64,000 nucleotides of DNA from Gemmatimonadota bacterium (GCA_022823225.1 JAJDXM010000048.1:27180-91179); one strand, 5' to 3'; positions 49,183 through 60,047 are shown, counted from the stretch's first letter. Numbers and translations: made by a program. Notes: generated from the letters alone by a model not told the origin.

Positions 49183-50574
49183 CTACCTCCTCCTGCGTCT
49201 CCAGTCGGCCAGCCGTCGCGCGAGTTCCGCCTCCGAACCGGAATCGCCGGGGCTGTAGAATTGCTCCCCGACGATCTTCTCGGGCAGATATTGCTGGCGT
49301 GAGACCCCGCCGGGCTGGTCCGGATCATAAAGATACTCCCTTCCATGGCCGAGGTCCTTCATGAGCGCGGTAGGCGCGTTGCGAAGATGAAGCGGGACGG
49401 GTTCGCCGGGTGTCTCGCGGGCTTTGCGCAAGGCACGGCTCCACCCTTTGTAGAGTCTGTTCGACTTGGGGCTGCCCGCCAGATACACCGCGGCCTGGGC
49501 GAGCGCAAGCTCCCCCTCCGGAGACCCCAGGAATCTGAACGCGTCCCGTGCGGCGACGGCCACGGCCAGCGCACTCGGATTGGCCAGCCCGATGTCCTCC
49601 ACCGCCATGCGCACCAGCCGACGCGCGATGTACATCGGATCCTCGCCCGCGTCCAGCATGCGTCCCAGCCAATAGAGGGCGGCGTCGGCATCTCCTCCGC
49701 GCACCGACTTGTGGAGCGCCGAGATGTGGTCGTAGTGCTGGTCGCCGGACTTGTCGTAGACTGCGAACCGCCGCTGGATCGCGGTCTCGACAAGCTGCAG
49801 GGTGATGCGGATTCGCGGTGAGTTCCGGGGAGCCGCCGCAGAGTCGCCGGCGTGCGAATCGCCGGGCGCGGGCGGTCCTGCCGGAGCATCAGCAAGCTCC
49901 GCCGCGCGCTCGAGGATCCCGAGTGCTCGCCGGGCGTCGCCGTCCGCGGCCTCCGCAATGCGGTCGATGACCTCGGGCGCGGCCTCGACCACACCGGCGG
50001 CCAGCCCCCGCTCCTCGTCTTCCAGGGCGTCCTGAACGACGGCGCCCAGTTCGCTGCGAGACAACGGCTCGAGGACCACGACCGGAGCGCGGGAGAGAAG
50101 CGGGCGCACCACTTCGAAGCTGGGGTTTTCCGTTGTGGCGCCGATGAGGATGACCTCGCCGGCCTCGACCACCGGAAGGAATGCGTCCTGCTGAGCCTTG
50201 TTGAAGCGGTGGATCTCGTCACAGAACAGGATCGTTCCCCGGCCCGACGACCTCCGCCTGGTGCCGGCTTCCGCAATGATCTGCCGGACCCGGGCAACCC
50301 CCTCGGTGACCGCGCTGAAGGACACGAAGGCCGCGTCGGCGGACTCCGCCACCAGCTGCGCGAGCGTCGTCTTCCCGCACCCCGGAGGCCCCCAGAGGAT
50401 GAAGCTCGAAACCCGTCCGGTCTCGATCATCGCCCTCAGGTGTCCCCGCGGCCCCACAACCCCCTCCTGCCCGCGAAACTCGTCGAGGTTCCTGGGCCGC
50501 ATCCGCGCCGCCAGCGGCGGGACCGGGACGGCCTCGTTGCCGGAAGAGCTGCCGAAGAGATCGCGGTCCTCCAT
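49183..50574 (-). CDS. rarA: Replication-associated recombination protein A (RarA/MgsA)
   Basis: A 463-residue AAA+ ATPase: [20 protein letters not shown], Walker [10 protein letters not shown] near 61-69, Walker [17 protein letters not shown], the [10 protein letters not shown] sensor and the C-terminal [20 protein letters not shown] block. It acts at stalled replication forks. Its ATG shares one base with the cca stop (TGATG). Confidence 0.95.
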   Translation of the reverse strand: MEDRDLFGSSSGNEAVPVPPLAARMRPRNLDEFRGQEGVVGPRGHLRAMIETGRVSSFILWGPPGCGKTTLAQLVAESADAAFVSFSAVTEGVARVRQIIAEAGTRRRSSGRGTILFCDEIHRFNKAQQDAFLPVVEAGEVILIGATTENPSFEVVRPLLSRAPVVVLEPLSRSELGAVVQDALEDEERGLAAGVVEAAPEVIDRIAEAADGDARRALGILERAAELADAPAGPPAPGDSHAGDSAAAPRNSPRIRITLQLVETAIQRRFAVYDKSGDQHYDHISALHKSVRGGDADAALYWLGRMLDAGEDPMYIARRLVRMAVEDIGLANPSALAVAVAARDAFRFLGSPEGELALAQAAVYLAGSPKSNRLYKGWSRALRKARETPGEPVPLHLRNAPTALMKDLGHGREYLYDPDQPGGVSRQQYLPEKIVGEQFYSPGDSGSEAELARRLADWRRRRR

Positions 50575-51842
50575 CACGAATGCTCCTCCTCCATGGTGGC
50601 CACCCTTTCGAGCAGCGCCTCGCGCCGGTTGGGCGCGGCGTCCTCCCAAACCGCTTCGAGCAGCCGCTGCAGCGCCTCGCCGATCCGGGGACCCGGCTTC
50701 CACCCCCGCGCGACCAGGTCGCGCCCCGCGATGGCCAGCTCCGCCACCGACACGGGGACGCCCTCGCGCCAGTCGCGCCGAATCGCGTCGGTCACGCTGC
50801 GCACCGAATCCTTCCCGTGTGGGGCGGTGCCCGCAGCGAGCGCCCCCTCCCACACCCGGAACACGTCGCGCACGCCCTCCCTTCCCATCCGGGCCACCCA
50901 GCGCCGGCGCTCCGCCGCGCCGGCGAGCAGCGAGGCATCGGGCCCGAGGCGGCCGCTCATCGCGGCGACGGTCCGCTCCACCTCCGCCCGGGACAGGCGC
51001 AGCCGCGTCAGCAGCTCGGCCACGGCGGAAGCGTCGTGCGGATCCCGTCGGCCACACAGCAGAAGTACTGCGAGGCGCAGCTCGAAATCGTCCCGCGAAA
51101 CCGCGTCCACCGTGGCCAGCACCGCCTGGGGCACCGGCGCAACCACGTCCCCGAGGATCTGCTCGAGGGCGCCGGAGTGCTGATAGAGCACCAGAGTCCC
51201 GGACGGTGCGGGGGCGGTCAGCACCTTGACGAGTTCCTCACGGATCCGTTCGTGCGAGAGTCGAGCGAGGCCGGGGACCGCGCTGCCGAGTCCGGCCCAG
51301 GTTGCAGGCTCGATCTTCAGCCCCAGCGAGCCGGCGAAGCGCAACCCGCGGAGTACCCGCAGGTAGTCCTCACGAAAGCGCTCCGAGGGGTCCCCAACCG
51401 CGCGCAGGATCCCGTCGCGAAGGTCTCGCAGTCCCCCGTGCGGGTCGAGCAGCCGCTTCTCGAGCGGATGCCATGCCATGGCGTTAATGGTGAAGTCGCG
51501 CCGCGAAAGGTCCTCCTCCACGGTCTCGGCAAAGGAGACCACCGCCTTCCTGCCGTAGGTGACCACGTCGTGACGGAAGGTCGTGATCTCGTACAGGGTG
51601 CCGTCTTCGCCGAAGACGCCGACGGTGCCGTACTCGGGTCCCAGCGGCACGGTGCGCCGGAAAAGGCGGCGCATCTGCGCCGGCGTGGCCCGCGTTGCCA
51701 GATCCCAGTCCTCCCGCTCGGCGGGCCTGCCGCGAAGCCCGTCTCGGACAGCGCCGCCGACCGTCCAGGTCTCGAATCCCTCCCTCTCCAGCTGTTCGGC
51801 GAGCCTGAAGACAGGTTCCGGGACATCCAGGCGCAGCTTCAC
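50574..51842 (-). CDS. CCA tRNA nucleotidyltransferase / poly(A) polymerase family
   Basis: A 422-residue class II nucleotidyltransferase: TVGGAVRDGLRGRP, the catalytic DWDLAT, and LSRRDFTINAMAW, then a helical C-terminal part without an HD motif. CCA addition fits because the tRNA in this window lacks an encoded CCA, but poly(A) polymerase members look similar. The start is GTG at 51842, overlapping the SDR stop (GTGA). Confidence 0.88.
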   Translation of the reverse strand: MKLRLDVPEPVFRLAEQLEREGFETWTVGGAVRDGLRGRPAEREDWDLATRATPAQMRRLFRRTVPLGPEYGTVGVFGEDGTLYEITTFRHDVVTYGRKAVVSFAETVEEDLSRRDFTINAMAWHPLEKRLLDPHGGLRDLRDGILRAVGDPSERFREDYLRVLRGLRFAGSLGLKIEPATWAGLGSAVPGLARLSHERIREELVKVLTAPAPSGTLVLYQHSGALEQILGDVVAPVPQAVLATVDAVSRDDFELRLAVLLLCGRRDPHDASAVAELLTRLRLSRAEVERTVAAMSGRLGPDASLLAGAAERRRWVARMGREGVRDVFRVWEGALAAGTAPHGKDSVRSVTDAIRRDWREGVPVSVAELAIAGRDLVARGWKPGPRIGEALQRLLEAVWEDAAPNRREALLERVATMEEEHS

Positions 51843-52606
51843 CCTACCAGTACCGCTCCTCCGTTGACGTTCAGAATCTCTCCGGTAATGTGACGCGCCA
51901 GCGGCAGGCAGAGCAGCACGATCGGCCCTGCCACATCCTCCGCCGTCGCGACCCGGCCGAGCGGGATGGCGTGGTCGATCGCCGCTCTGCCCGGCCCGTC
52001 CAGGGCGTCCCTGGACATGTCCGTGTCGATCCAGCCCGGCGCCACCGCGTTCACGGTGATCCCGCGGCGGCCCACCTCGACGCAGAGCCCCTTGACCAGC
52101 GAGATGATCGCTCCCTTGGTGGCAGCGTAGTCGGAATGAAAGGCCTCTCCACGCTGGCCCGCGGTGGAGCTCACCAGCACTACGCGCCCGTCGTCCTTCA
52201 TTCGCTGCAGCGCGGCGCGCGTCGTGAAGAAGATCGAGTCCAGGTTCACGGCGACCGTCCGGTGCCAGCGCCCGTCCGCCATTTCCGCCACCGGGACATC
52301 CGGCACCGGCCAGATTCCCGCATTGCCGATGAAGATGTCCAGCTCCCCGAACTCGGCGTCAACGCGGTCGAAGAGACGGTCCACGGCCTCCCTGTCGGCC
52401 AGATTGCCACCCTCGGCCCAGCTCTGCACGCCCCGGGCGCGGGCCTCTTCCGTCACCCGCTGCGCATCTTCGGCGCGGCGATGATATGAAATGCCGACGT
52501 GAGCGCCCGCCCGCGCCAGCAGCTCCACCGTGGCCTTGCCGACGCCCCGCGAGCCGCCGGTGACCAGCGCTCGCTTTCCCTTCAGTGCCTGGTCCAGTCC
52601 TGTCAC
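51839..52606 (-). CDS. SDR family oxidoreductase
   Basis: A 255-residue short-chain dehydrogenase: cofactor loop VTGGSRGVGKAT near 16-27, IGNAGIW (NAG motif), Ser pair in VLVSSTAGQ, and the catalytic YAATK. It ends ITGEILNVNGGAVLVG. Resembles FabG and glucose/3-oxoacyl reductases; the substrate is unknown. It starts at GTG 52606, overlapping the gmhA stop (GTGA). The location between gmhA and cca gives no pathway clue. Confidence 0.85.
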   Translation of the reverse strand: MTGLDQALKGKRALVTGGSRGVGKATVELLARAGAHVGISYHRRAEDAQRVTEEARARGVQSWAEGGNLADREAVDRLFDRVDAEFGELDIFIGNAGIWPVPDVPVAEMADGRWHRTVAVNLDSIFFTTRAALQRMKDDGRVVLVSSTAGQRGEAFHSDYAATKGAIISLVKGLCVEVGRRGITVNAVAPGWIDTDMSRDALDGPGRAAIDHAIPLGRVATAEDVAGPIVLLCLPLARHITGEILNVNGGAVLVG

Positions 52607-53256
52607 TCGGCGCCTCCCGCCGGTGTGAGTGCGGATTCGTCGAACAGCGATTCCTCGACATGGCGGCACACGATGTGGCCGATTGCGAGTTGAATCTCCT
52701 GCGCCCGCGAAACGCTCTCGGTAGGCACGACGAGCGCAATGTCGACCAACCGACGCAGGGCCCCGCCGCCGCGGGCGAGGACGCCCACTGTGCGTACGCC
52801 CATGGCGGCAGCCTTTCGCGAGGCACGAACGAGATTCGGCGAGTTGCCCGAGGTCGAATGCAGCACGAGCATGTCGCCGCGGCTGCCCAGGGCCTCGACC
52901 TGCCGGGCAAAGACCTCGTCATAACCCAGGTCGTTGGCACACGCGGTCAGTACCGAGGTGTCCGTCGTCAGCGCGACCGCGGGAAGCGGGCGACGTTCGG
53001 TGGACATGCGCACAACGTACTCGGCAGCGAGGTGCTGCGCGTCCGCGGCCGAGCCTCCGTTGCCGCAGAAAAGGACCTTCCCGCCACACTTCAGGGTCTG
53101 CAGTGCCGCATCCGCATAGGCGGCGATCTCCACGGCCAGACCATCCGCGACATCGATGGCCAACACCGCCAAGGCCCGCAGCGGGTCGCCGAAGCGGGTG
53201 CGCCCGGCCGTGCCGTGCGGGGCCGTCGGCCCGGCGCGTGGCGTATCTCCGGTCAT
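52603..53256 (-). CDS. gmhA: D-sedoheptulose 7-phosphate isomerase (GmhA-type SIS protein)
   Basis: A 217-residue SIS-domain protein: CGNGGSAADAQHLAAEYVVR, LTTDTSVLTACANDLGYDEV, STSGNSPNLVRA and QEIQLAIGHIVCRHVE, the GmhA pattern. It makes D-glycero-D-manno-heptose 7-phosphate for the LPS inner core, matching the kdsA/kdsB genes at the left end. The first 20 residues are variable. It overlaps the PHP phosphatase gene by 4 bases (ATGA). Confidence 0.88.
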   Translation of the reverse strand: MTGDTPRAGPTAPHGTAGRTRFGDPLRALAVLAIDVADGLAVEIAAYADAALQTLKCGGKVLFCGNGGSAADAQHLAAEYVVRMSTERRPLPAVALTTDTSVLTACANDLGYDEVFARQVEALGSRGDMLVLHSTSGNSPNLVRASRKAAAMGVRTVGVLARGGGALRRLVDIALVVPTESVSRAQEIQLAIGHIVCRHVEESLFDESALTPAGGAE

Positions 53257-54053
53257 TCCAAAAACCCTTGAAGCATGCGCATGACCGGTGCCTCGACCAC
53301 GAGTGGAGGCACCTTCAGAGGCGGCTTCCCCTCGAAGAGCCGGGCCGGATTCACCTTTCCGAGGAGATCCAGGTGCCCGCCGCCGCCCCGCCGGGTCAGT
53401 TCGCGCGCGCCCCGGTGGAGGTAGAAGACGTACTCGGGGCGACCATGGAAGTCGGAGGAGAAGTAGTCGAGGAGACCGGCTTCCAGCATCCGGAAGATCA
53501 GCCGCCTGGCGCGTGTTCCGTTCTGACCGGCCAGTGATCCGTAGTTTCCCTGAAGGAAAGCGCCTGCCTCCTTCCACGCCCGCAACGCCTCAAGATCCTC
53601 GTCGATCCCACCATACCGTTCCGGGTGGGCGACGATTGGCCGATGTCCCGCATCGACCAGGCGAGCGAGCCGTTCGGCGCCGTCGGGCGGGGCCATGAAG
53701 CCGGGCCATTCCACGAGCACGAAATCGCTGCCCCCCAACCTCAGTCTGGGATCGCTCAAATCAGGCGAGGGCGTGTCCAGCCTCACCTCAAGGCCCCGGC
53801 GAAAGTCCAGGTCGGGGTAGTCCCGGCCCACAGCCTCCCGGATGCTGTTCCACCGACCGTCCACAAAGGCCATGTACGTCCGGAAGCCGTGATGTTCCAC
53901 CCGGGATGCAGGGAAATGAGGTGTGGTGATCACTCTCGTGACACCCGCGCTCAGCATGCGGTCGATAGAGTGCAGCGACTCTTCAAGGGTGCGGGAACCG
54001 TCGTCGACGCCCGGTACCAGATGGCAGTGAAAATCACAGAAGCTCCTGGTCAT
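53253..54053 (-). CDS. CpsB/CapC (YwqE) family PHP-type tyrosine phosphatase
   Basis: A 266-residue PHP-fold hydrolase. Metal-binding blocks are FCDFHCHLVPGVDDGSRTLE, ITTPHFPAS, LEVRLD, VAHPERYGGI and FSSDFHGRP. Family members dephosphorylate the tyrosine kinases that control capsule or exopolysaccharide export. No kinase or polysaccharide gene is adjacent, only gmhA. It overlaps its neighbours by 4 bases on both sides. Confidence 0.88.
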   Translation of the reverse strand: MTRSFCDFHCHLVPGVDDGSRTLEESLHSIDRMLSAGVTRVITTPHFPASRVEHHGFRTYMAFVDGRWNSIREAVGRDYPDLDFRRGLEVRLDTPSPDLSDPRLRLGGSDFVLVEWPGFMAPPDGAERLARLVDAGHRPIVAHPERYGGIDEDLEALRAWKEAGAFLQGNYGSLAGQNGTRARRLIFRMLEAGLLDYFSSDFHGRPEYVFYLHRGARELTRRGGGGHLDLLGKVNPARLFEGKPPLKVPPLVVEAPVMRMLQGFLE

Positions 54054-54346
54054 TGCAGTCGCTCCCACCAGCCCCGGGCGACTCGATCCACCGCCTCGCG
54101 CAGCGCCTCCGCGTCTGCGCCCTCCACCACGGCCAGCATGCTCGCGTAGGTCACGTAGGCGTCCGCGGCCAGGAGGTGGAACGCAGCCTGCCGATCCCCC
54201 GGGGCACGGGCCGCGCAATTGGCCACTTCCTCTTCGGCGGCCCCCAGGAGCCCATGCAGCGATGCGGTGCCCGCGGCACCCAGCAGAGGCCGGAATTCTC
54301 CGGGGACCGGTCGCTCACGCCGATCGATCCACTCGCCGATCGTCAT
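54050..54346 (-). CDS. Small hypothetical protein
   Basis: A 98-residue predicted helical protein starting MTIGEWIDRRERPVPGEFRP and ending RVARGWWERLQ. No family was recognised and no membrane segment or metal motif is present. It fits exactly between alaS and the PHP phosphatase gene with ATGA overlaps on both sides, which supports it as a real gene. Confidence 0.72.
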   Translation of the reverse strand: MTIGEWIDRRERPVPGEFRPLLGAAGTASLHGLLGAAEEEVANCAARAPGDRQAAFHLLAADAYVTYASMLAVVEGADAEALREAVDRVARGWWERLQ

Positions 54347-57018
54347 ACCGGTGCGCCCCGTCCCAGGTTCACCACGACTCCGGCACCGCGCCGAACCGCT
54401 TCTGCGAGACGCTCCGGATCGGCCACTCCGGCCTGGGCCATATGCGGCTTCCCCCCACCCTTCCCACCGACTTGCGCCGCCACCTCCCGCACGACCGCGT
54501 CCGCCCGGATCCCCGCGGAAATGGCGCTGTCGGTCGCGAAGGCGAAGAGGACATGCTTGCCGTCCGGAGTCTCAGTGTCCACGACGGCCACCTCGGCCAG
54601 CCCCGATGCGCGGAACCGGTCGCCCCATTTCCTCGCGTCGCCGGGCCTTCGCACCTTCAGACGCAATCCCCGGTATCTCACCGGCGTTCCGCCCACCTCG
54701 CATTCGGCTTCGGCCAGGATCTCCGCACCGCCCGATCCCTGCCGCTGCAGGTCGTCCACCAGCGCTTCGAGCGTCGTTCTCTCCGCCAGCAGTTCGGCAA
54801 CCTTGCGCTCCACATTGGCGGATGCGGCCCTGATGGACTCGGCGAGTGTGCCGATCCGACGCTTGTAGTCGGCCAGGTGCGCGCAGGCGCCGCGACCGGT
54901 CAGCGCTTCGATCCGCCTCACACCCGCCGCAACCCCGCTCTCCGAGGTGATCACGAACGGGCCGATCTCGGCCGTATGGCGCACATGCGTCCCACCGCAG
55001 AGCTCGAGGCTCACGTCCGGGATCTCCACCACGCGCACCCGGTCCCCGTACTTCTCGCCGAACAGAGCCATTGCCCCGGCCTGCACCGCTTCGGCGTGGG
55101 GACGGATCGAGGTCAGCACCGGCTGGCTCGTCCATATCCCCTTGGCGACCGCCTTCGCGACGGCCTCAAGCTCCGACCCGGTCATGGGGGCCGAGTGCGC
55201 GAAGTCGAACCGGAGGCGATCCGGGGCGACGAGCGAGCCGCGCTGGCGGACGTGGCCTCCCAGCACGGACCGCAACGCCGCGTGGAGAAGATGGGTGGCG
55301 GTGTGGTTGCGCTCCGTATCTCGGCGATGTCTCACGTTGACCTCGGCGGTGACGCTCGCTCCGACAACGGAGTCCCCGGGGAAGTTACCGTCAGGCCGGC
55401 CGCAAAGCAGAGTCCGGTCGCCGTCGCGGATGACCTCCAGAACATCCATGGTCCATCCGTCGCCGGCGATGCGGCCACGGTCGGACACCTGGCCACCGGC
55501 TTCTGCGTAGAACGGTTGATCCCGAAGGACGACGGTTGCGCGCCCGGCTTCCTGGCTGGCGCCCGTGACCCGGGTCTCGGCCGCGAGGGTGTCGTAGCCG
55601 ACAAAGGTCTCGGGACCCCGGACCGACAACGCGACGGCGGAGCCAACGCGCGAACCCGTGGCCGCGCCCTTCAGTCCGCCCGGATGCGCGCGCGCCTCCC
55701 TCGACCGCTCCCTCTGTGCCTCCAGCGCCTTCTCGAACCCTTCCATGTCCAGGTCGTAGCCCTTCTCCTCCACCACGAGGCGGGTCAGGTCGACCGGGAA
55801 CCCGAAGGTGTCGTAGAGCCGGAACACCTCCGCACCGGGAATGACGGGCCGTGGTGAAATCTCCGCGGGCAGTTCGGGCGCAACCTGCCCGAGCCGGTCC
55901 ATCCCGCCATCGATCGTGGCAAGAAAGCGCTCCTCTTCCCTGCGCACATTGGCATGGATGTCGTCCTGCCGGGCCCGCAGGTCCGGATAGGCGTCCCCCA
56001 TCTCGTCGATGACCGACCGCACGATCCCGGCCAGCGTCGGCTCGCGGCGCCCGAGCAGCCACGCGTGGCGCACGCCCCGCCGCAGAATCCGCCGGAGCAC
56101 GTAGCCGCGCCCCTCGTTCGACGGATAGACGCCGTCGGCAAGCAGAAAGGCGACGGCCCGGGCGTGATCGGCGAGTACGCGAAAGGACACGCCTTCTTCC
56201 ACGTCGGCCCGGTATGGCCGGCCGACAACTTCGGCGACCCGGTCAAGCAAGGGGAGGAACAGGTCCGTGTGGTAGTTGGAATCGGCGCACTGAAGCACCG
56301 CGGCCAGCCGCTCGAGGCCCAGCCCCGTATCGATGCTGGGTGCCGGAAGCGGGCTTTGCGTGCCCGCTTCATCCCGGTCGAACTGCATGAAGACCAGATT
56401 CCACAGCTCCAGGAACTCGCCGGCCTCGCCGCGTGCTTCGAACTCAACCCTCTCCGGAACCGTCCCCCACTCGGCCGACGGCCTGAGGTCGTAGTGGACC
56501 TCCGAACACGGTCCGCAGGGGCCGGTGTCAGCCATCTGCCAGAAGTTGTCCTTGTCGCCGAGGGCGTAAATGCGCTCCCGGGGGACCCCGGCAACCTCCA
56601 TCCACAGGCGCGCCGCCTCCTTGTCGCTGTAGTGTACGGTTACAAAAAGCCGGTTGGGGTCGAGTCCCATTTCCCCTGTGAGGAACTCCCAGGCATACGC
56701 GATCGCATCCCGCTTGAAGTAGTCGCCGAAGGAGAAGTTGCCGAGCATCTCGAAGAAGGTGTGATGGCGCGCCGTGCGGCCCACCTCCTCCAGATCGTTG
56801 TGCTTCCCCCCCGCCCGCACGCACTTCTGAGACGTTGCGGCGCGGGCAAAGGGCAGATCCTCCAGGCCAAGAAAAGCGTCCTTGAACTGGACCATCCCTG
56901 CGTTGGTGAAGAGCAGCGTCGGGTCGCCGGCAGGTACCAGGGAGGAACTCGGGCGGACTGCGTGACCCCGTTCCTCGAAAAACTGCAGAAAACTCCGGCG
57001 GATCTGGGCGGATTTCAT
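54343..57018 (-). CDS. alaS: Alanyl-tRNA synthetase
   Basis: An 891-residue full-length AlaRS. The catalytic domain has FTNAGMVQFKDAFLG and HHTFFEMLGNFSFGDYFKRD; the editing domain has HTATHLLHAALR and CGGTHVRHT; the C-terminal domain ends GGKPHMAQAG. It charges tRNA-Ala and edits Ser/Gly errors. The ATG at 57018 matches the family; a longer frame was rejected. The 29-base element shared with the CBS gene leader lies 8-36 bases upstream. A 190-base gap separates it from recA. Confidence 0.97.
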   Translation of the reverse strand: MKSAQIRRSFLQFFEERGHAVRPSSSLVPAGDPTLLFTNAGMVQFKDAFLGLEDLPFARAATSQKCVRAGGKHNDLEEVGRTARHHTFFEMLGNFSFGDYFKRDAIAYAWEFLTGEMGLDPNRLFVTVHYSDKEAARLWMEVAGVPRERIYALGDKDNFWQMADTGPCGPCSEVHYDLRPSAEWGTVPERVEFEARGEAGEFLELWNLVFMQFDRDEAGTQSPLPAPSIDTGLGLERLAAVLQCADSNYHTDLFLPLLDRVAEVVGRPYRADVEEGVSFRVLADHARAVAFLLADGVYPSNEGRGYVLRRILRRGVRHAWLLGRREPTLAGIVRSVIDEMGDAYPDLRARQDDIHANVRREEERFLATIDGGMDRLGQVAPELPAEISPRPVIPGAEVFRLYDTFGFPVDLTRLVVEEKGYDLDMEGFEKALEAQRERSREARAHPGGLKGAATGSRVGSAVALSVRGPETFVGYDTLAAETRVTGASQEAGRATVVLRDQPFYAEAGGQVSDRGRIAGDGWTMDVLEVIRDGDRTLLCGRPDGNFPGDSVVGASVTAEVNVRHRRDTERNHTATHLLHAALRSVLGGHVRQRGSLVAPDRLRFDFAHSAPMTGSELEAVAKAVAKGIWTSQPVLTSIRPHAEAVQAGAMALFGEKYGDRVRVVEIPDVSLELCGGTHVRHTAEIGPFVITSESGVAAGVRRIEALTGRGACAHLADYKRRIGTLAESIRAASANVERKVAELLAERTTLEALVDDLQRQGSGGAEILAEAECEVGGTPVRYRGLRLKVRRPGDARKWGDRFRASGLAEVAVVDTETPDGKHVLFAFATDSAISAGIRADAVVREVAAQVGGKGGGKPHMAQAGVADPERLAEAVRRGAGVVVNLGRGAPV

Positions 57019-57025
57019 CGCTGGA

Positions 57026-57054
57026 AGTCCGTGGATGAAGCCGCCCGGGCACCG
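57026..57054 (-). repeat. 29-base leader element, copy before alaS
   Basis: The plus strand has AGTCCGTGGATGAAGCC at 57026-57042 followed by 12 bases; 26 of the 29 positions match the copy at 17883-17911. It lies 8 bases upstream of the alaS start, in the mRNA leader. Confidence 0.5.
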
Positions 57055-57208
57055 AGAGCGGCGAGGCACCGGCCTGGCAAGGGGCGACGAAGGGCGAAGA
57101 GCGGAGCTACCGGCCCGAGGAGCAACACAGAGCAGTGCTTCGGAGGGCCGGGAAGTGGAGACGACATGACATACGCTCGCATGCAGCGCCGGTTTCGTCC
57201 ATGGGCGG

Positions 57209-58297
<1,089 letters not shown>

Positions 58298-58637
58298 CTC
58301 GATGCCTGTTCCTTTCAGGCTGTGGTGGACGTGTCGCCGTGCCGGATTCCTTCCGGGATTCGGGCGGCGAACCCCCGCGGTGCCTCACCGTCTCCGGCAC
58401 TTCCGGTGACAGCAAAACCGAAGATAATACGAAATAGGCCGAAGTCAAGTTGAGAACGCAGTCCGCGATCCGGTCGGTCACGCCGCCCGTTGCCGAAATC
58501 CCTCCGTTCCGGGAACACTGGATCTTCAATGGTCCATTCATGGTATGCCTGTCATCGGGCGATTCCATGGCGGAATGCGCCAACTTCACGACCACGACAT
58601 GCGCGGCGAACTCGCGATGTCCACAACCAACAGGATC
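58298..58637. other. Intergenic region between divergent recA and the flavoprotein gene
   Basis: This 340-base gap holds a likely recA promoter (58421-58448) in an AT-rich patch. From about 58490 to 58616 there is open sequence ahead of the flavoprotein gene, including in-frame ATGs at 58545 and 58617 that would only extend its N-terminus. No RNA gene, repeat or LexA-like operator was recognised. Confidence 0.6.
58421..58448 (-). promoter_or_regulatory. Predicted recA promoter
   Basis: On the minus strand TTGACT (58448-58443) is followed after 16 bases by TATCTT (58426-58421), with TATTAT overlapping just upstream. The leader would be about 115 bases. No palindromic SOS operator is obvious around it. 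Confidence 0.4.
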
Positions 58638-60047
58638 ATGACCGATACATACGATCTCGTGGCCCTGGGGGGTGGCACCGGGGGACTGGTTTCCGCGGCG
58701 GGTGCCACCTACATGGGGCTTGACGCGGCGATCGTCGAAAAGGCTGCGCTCGGGGGTGACTGCCTGTGGACCGGGTGCGTGCCGTCGAAGGCGCTGATCG
58801 CGTCGGCCCGGCTGGCCCGCCGGATGAACGGCGCCGAATCGCTTGGGCTTCGGCCCGCCGCGCAGAGGCACGAATTCAGGGCGGTGATGGAGCGGATGAG
58901 GGCGGCAAGGGGCACCGTCGCCCACCACGACGACCCTGAACGCTTCCGGAAGATGGGCGTCGCCGTTCACTTCGGCTCCGCCCGCTTTGTGGACCCGGCC
59001 ACGGTGGAGGTAGAGGGAGTGGGGCTGATTCGCTCCAGGCGCTTTGTCCTGGCCACCGGGGCCGTCCCGGCGATTCCCCCGATTCCCGGCCTCGCGAAAT
59101 CCGGGTACTGGACCTACGAAACCGTCTTCGACCAGGACGAGATGCCGGAGTCCATCGCCATCCTCGGGGGAGGACCGATCGGCACGGAGTTTGCACAGGT
59201 GTTCGCCCGGCTGGGATCGCGGGTGACCATCCTGGAGATGGCCCCCGCAATCCTCACCAACGAGGATCCCGATGTCGCCGCTTTCATGCAGAGCCTTCTC
59301 GAGGAGGAGGGGATCGAGGTCCGCACGGAGGCGGCCATCGTTGGGGTGCGCAACGAGGGGGGGCGGAAATCCGTTGAGACCCGGGGAGGGGGTGCGGTAT
59401 CGGTTGAACAGGTGTTCGTCGCCACGGGCCGGCGCCCGTTGACCGAGGGGCTCAACCTCGGGGCGGCCGGTGTGCGGACGACTCGCGGCGCGGTCGCCGT
59501 GGACGCGCACCTGCGCACTTCGGCCGCCTCGGTCTGGGCGGTCGGAGACGTTACGGGCGCCATGCAGTTCACGCACGTTGCCGACCAGATGGCCAAGGTG
59601 GCGCTGCGCAACGCGATCCTCCCGGTGAAGGCGAAGATCCGCTACGACAACGTGCCGCGCGTGACCTTCACGGACCCCGAAGTCGCCCATGTGGGCATGT
59701 CCGAAGAGGAGGCAACCGCGAGGGGCGGGACGGTGTACCGGTATGAACTCGGCGACCTGGACCGGGCGATCGTGGACGCGGCGGCCGTGGGGTTCGTGAA
59801 GGTCTCCGCGGACAGGAAGGGGAGGATCATGGGAGCCACGGTCGTCGCGCACGGCGGCGGGGATCTGATTGTTCCCTTTGTGCTGGCGAAGCAGCACGGC
59901 CTCACCCTGAACGCCGTTGCGAATACGATCTTCCCCTATCCGACGATGGCGGAGGGAGTCAAGAGAGCATCCGCGGAATTCCTGCGGTCTCGCCTGGACA
60001 CTCCTGCCGGCCGGACCCTGAAGAGGGTGATCCAATGGCTGAAGTGA
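58638..60047 (+). CDS. FAD-dependent pyridine nucleotide-disulfide oxidoreductase (mercuric reductase-like)
   Basis: A 469-residue flavoprotein of the dihydrolipoamide dehydrogenase/mercuric reductase group: FAD loop VALGGGTGGLVSAAGA, redox cysteines 42 and 47 in GGDCLWTGCVPSK, NADH loop ILGGGPIGTEFAQ, and WAVGDVTGAM. The C-terminal dimerisation domain has HGLTLNAVANTIFPYPTMAE. No C-terminal CC pair or N-terminal HMA domain for Hg(II) is seen, so mercury reduction is not supported. AGGA precedes the ATG at 58638; 58617 is an alternative. The 3' end overlaps the TVP38-DUF547 gene by 13 bases, suggesting a joint function. Confidence 0.9.
   Translation: MTDTYDLVALGGGTGGLVSAAGATYMGLDAAIVEKAALGGDCLWTGCVPSKALIASARLARRMNGAESLGLRPAAQRHEFRAVMERMRAARGTVAHHDDPERFRKMGVAVHFGSARFVDPATVEVEGVGLIRSRRFVLATGAVPAIPPIPGLAKSGYWTYETVFDQDEMPESIAILGGGPIGTEFAQVFARLGSRVTILEMAPAILTNEDPDVAAFMQSLLEEEGIEVRTEAAIVGVRNEGGRKSVETRGGGAVSVEQVFVATGRRPLTEGLNLGAAGVRTTRGAVAVDAHLRTSAASVWAVGDVTGAMQFTHVADQMAKVALRNAILPVKAKIRYDNVPRVTFTDPEVAHVGMSEEEATARGGTVYRYELGDLDRAIVDAAAVGFVKVSADRKGRIMGATVVAHGGGDLIVPFVLAKQHGLTLNAVANTIFPYPTMAEGVKRASAEFLRSRLDTPAGRTLKRVIQWLK

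Noticed and set aside
57019..57208. T-box riboswitch before alaS
   Set aside because: No AGGGUGGNACCGCG-type antiterminator or specifier stem was found; only the shared 29-base element is present.
58545..58637. Longer N-terminus for the mercuric-reductase-like protein
   Set aside because: In-frame ATGs at 58545 and 58617 exist, but the FAD loop should lie within about 10 residues of the start and the best ribosome site precedes 58638.
58638..60047. Mercury resistance operon
   Set aside because: Only the flavoprotein resembles MerA; no merR, merT, merP, HMA domain or C-terminal cysteine pair is present.
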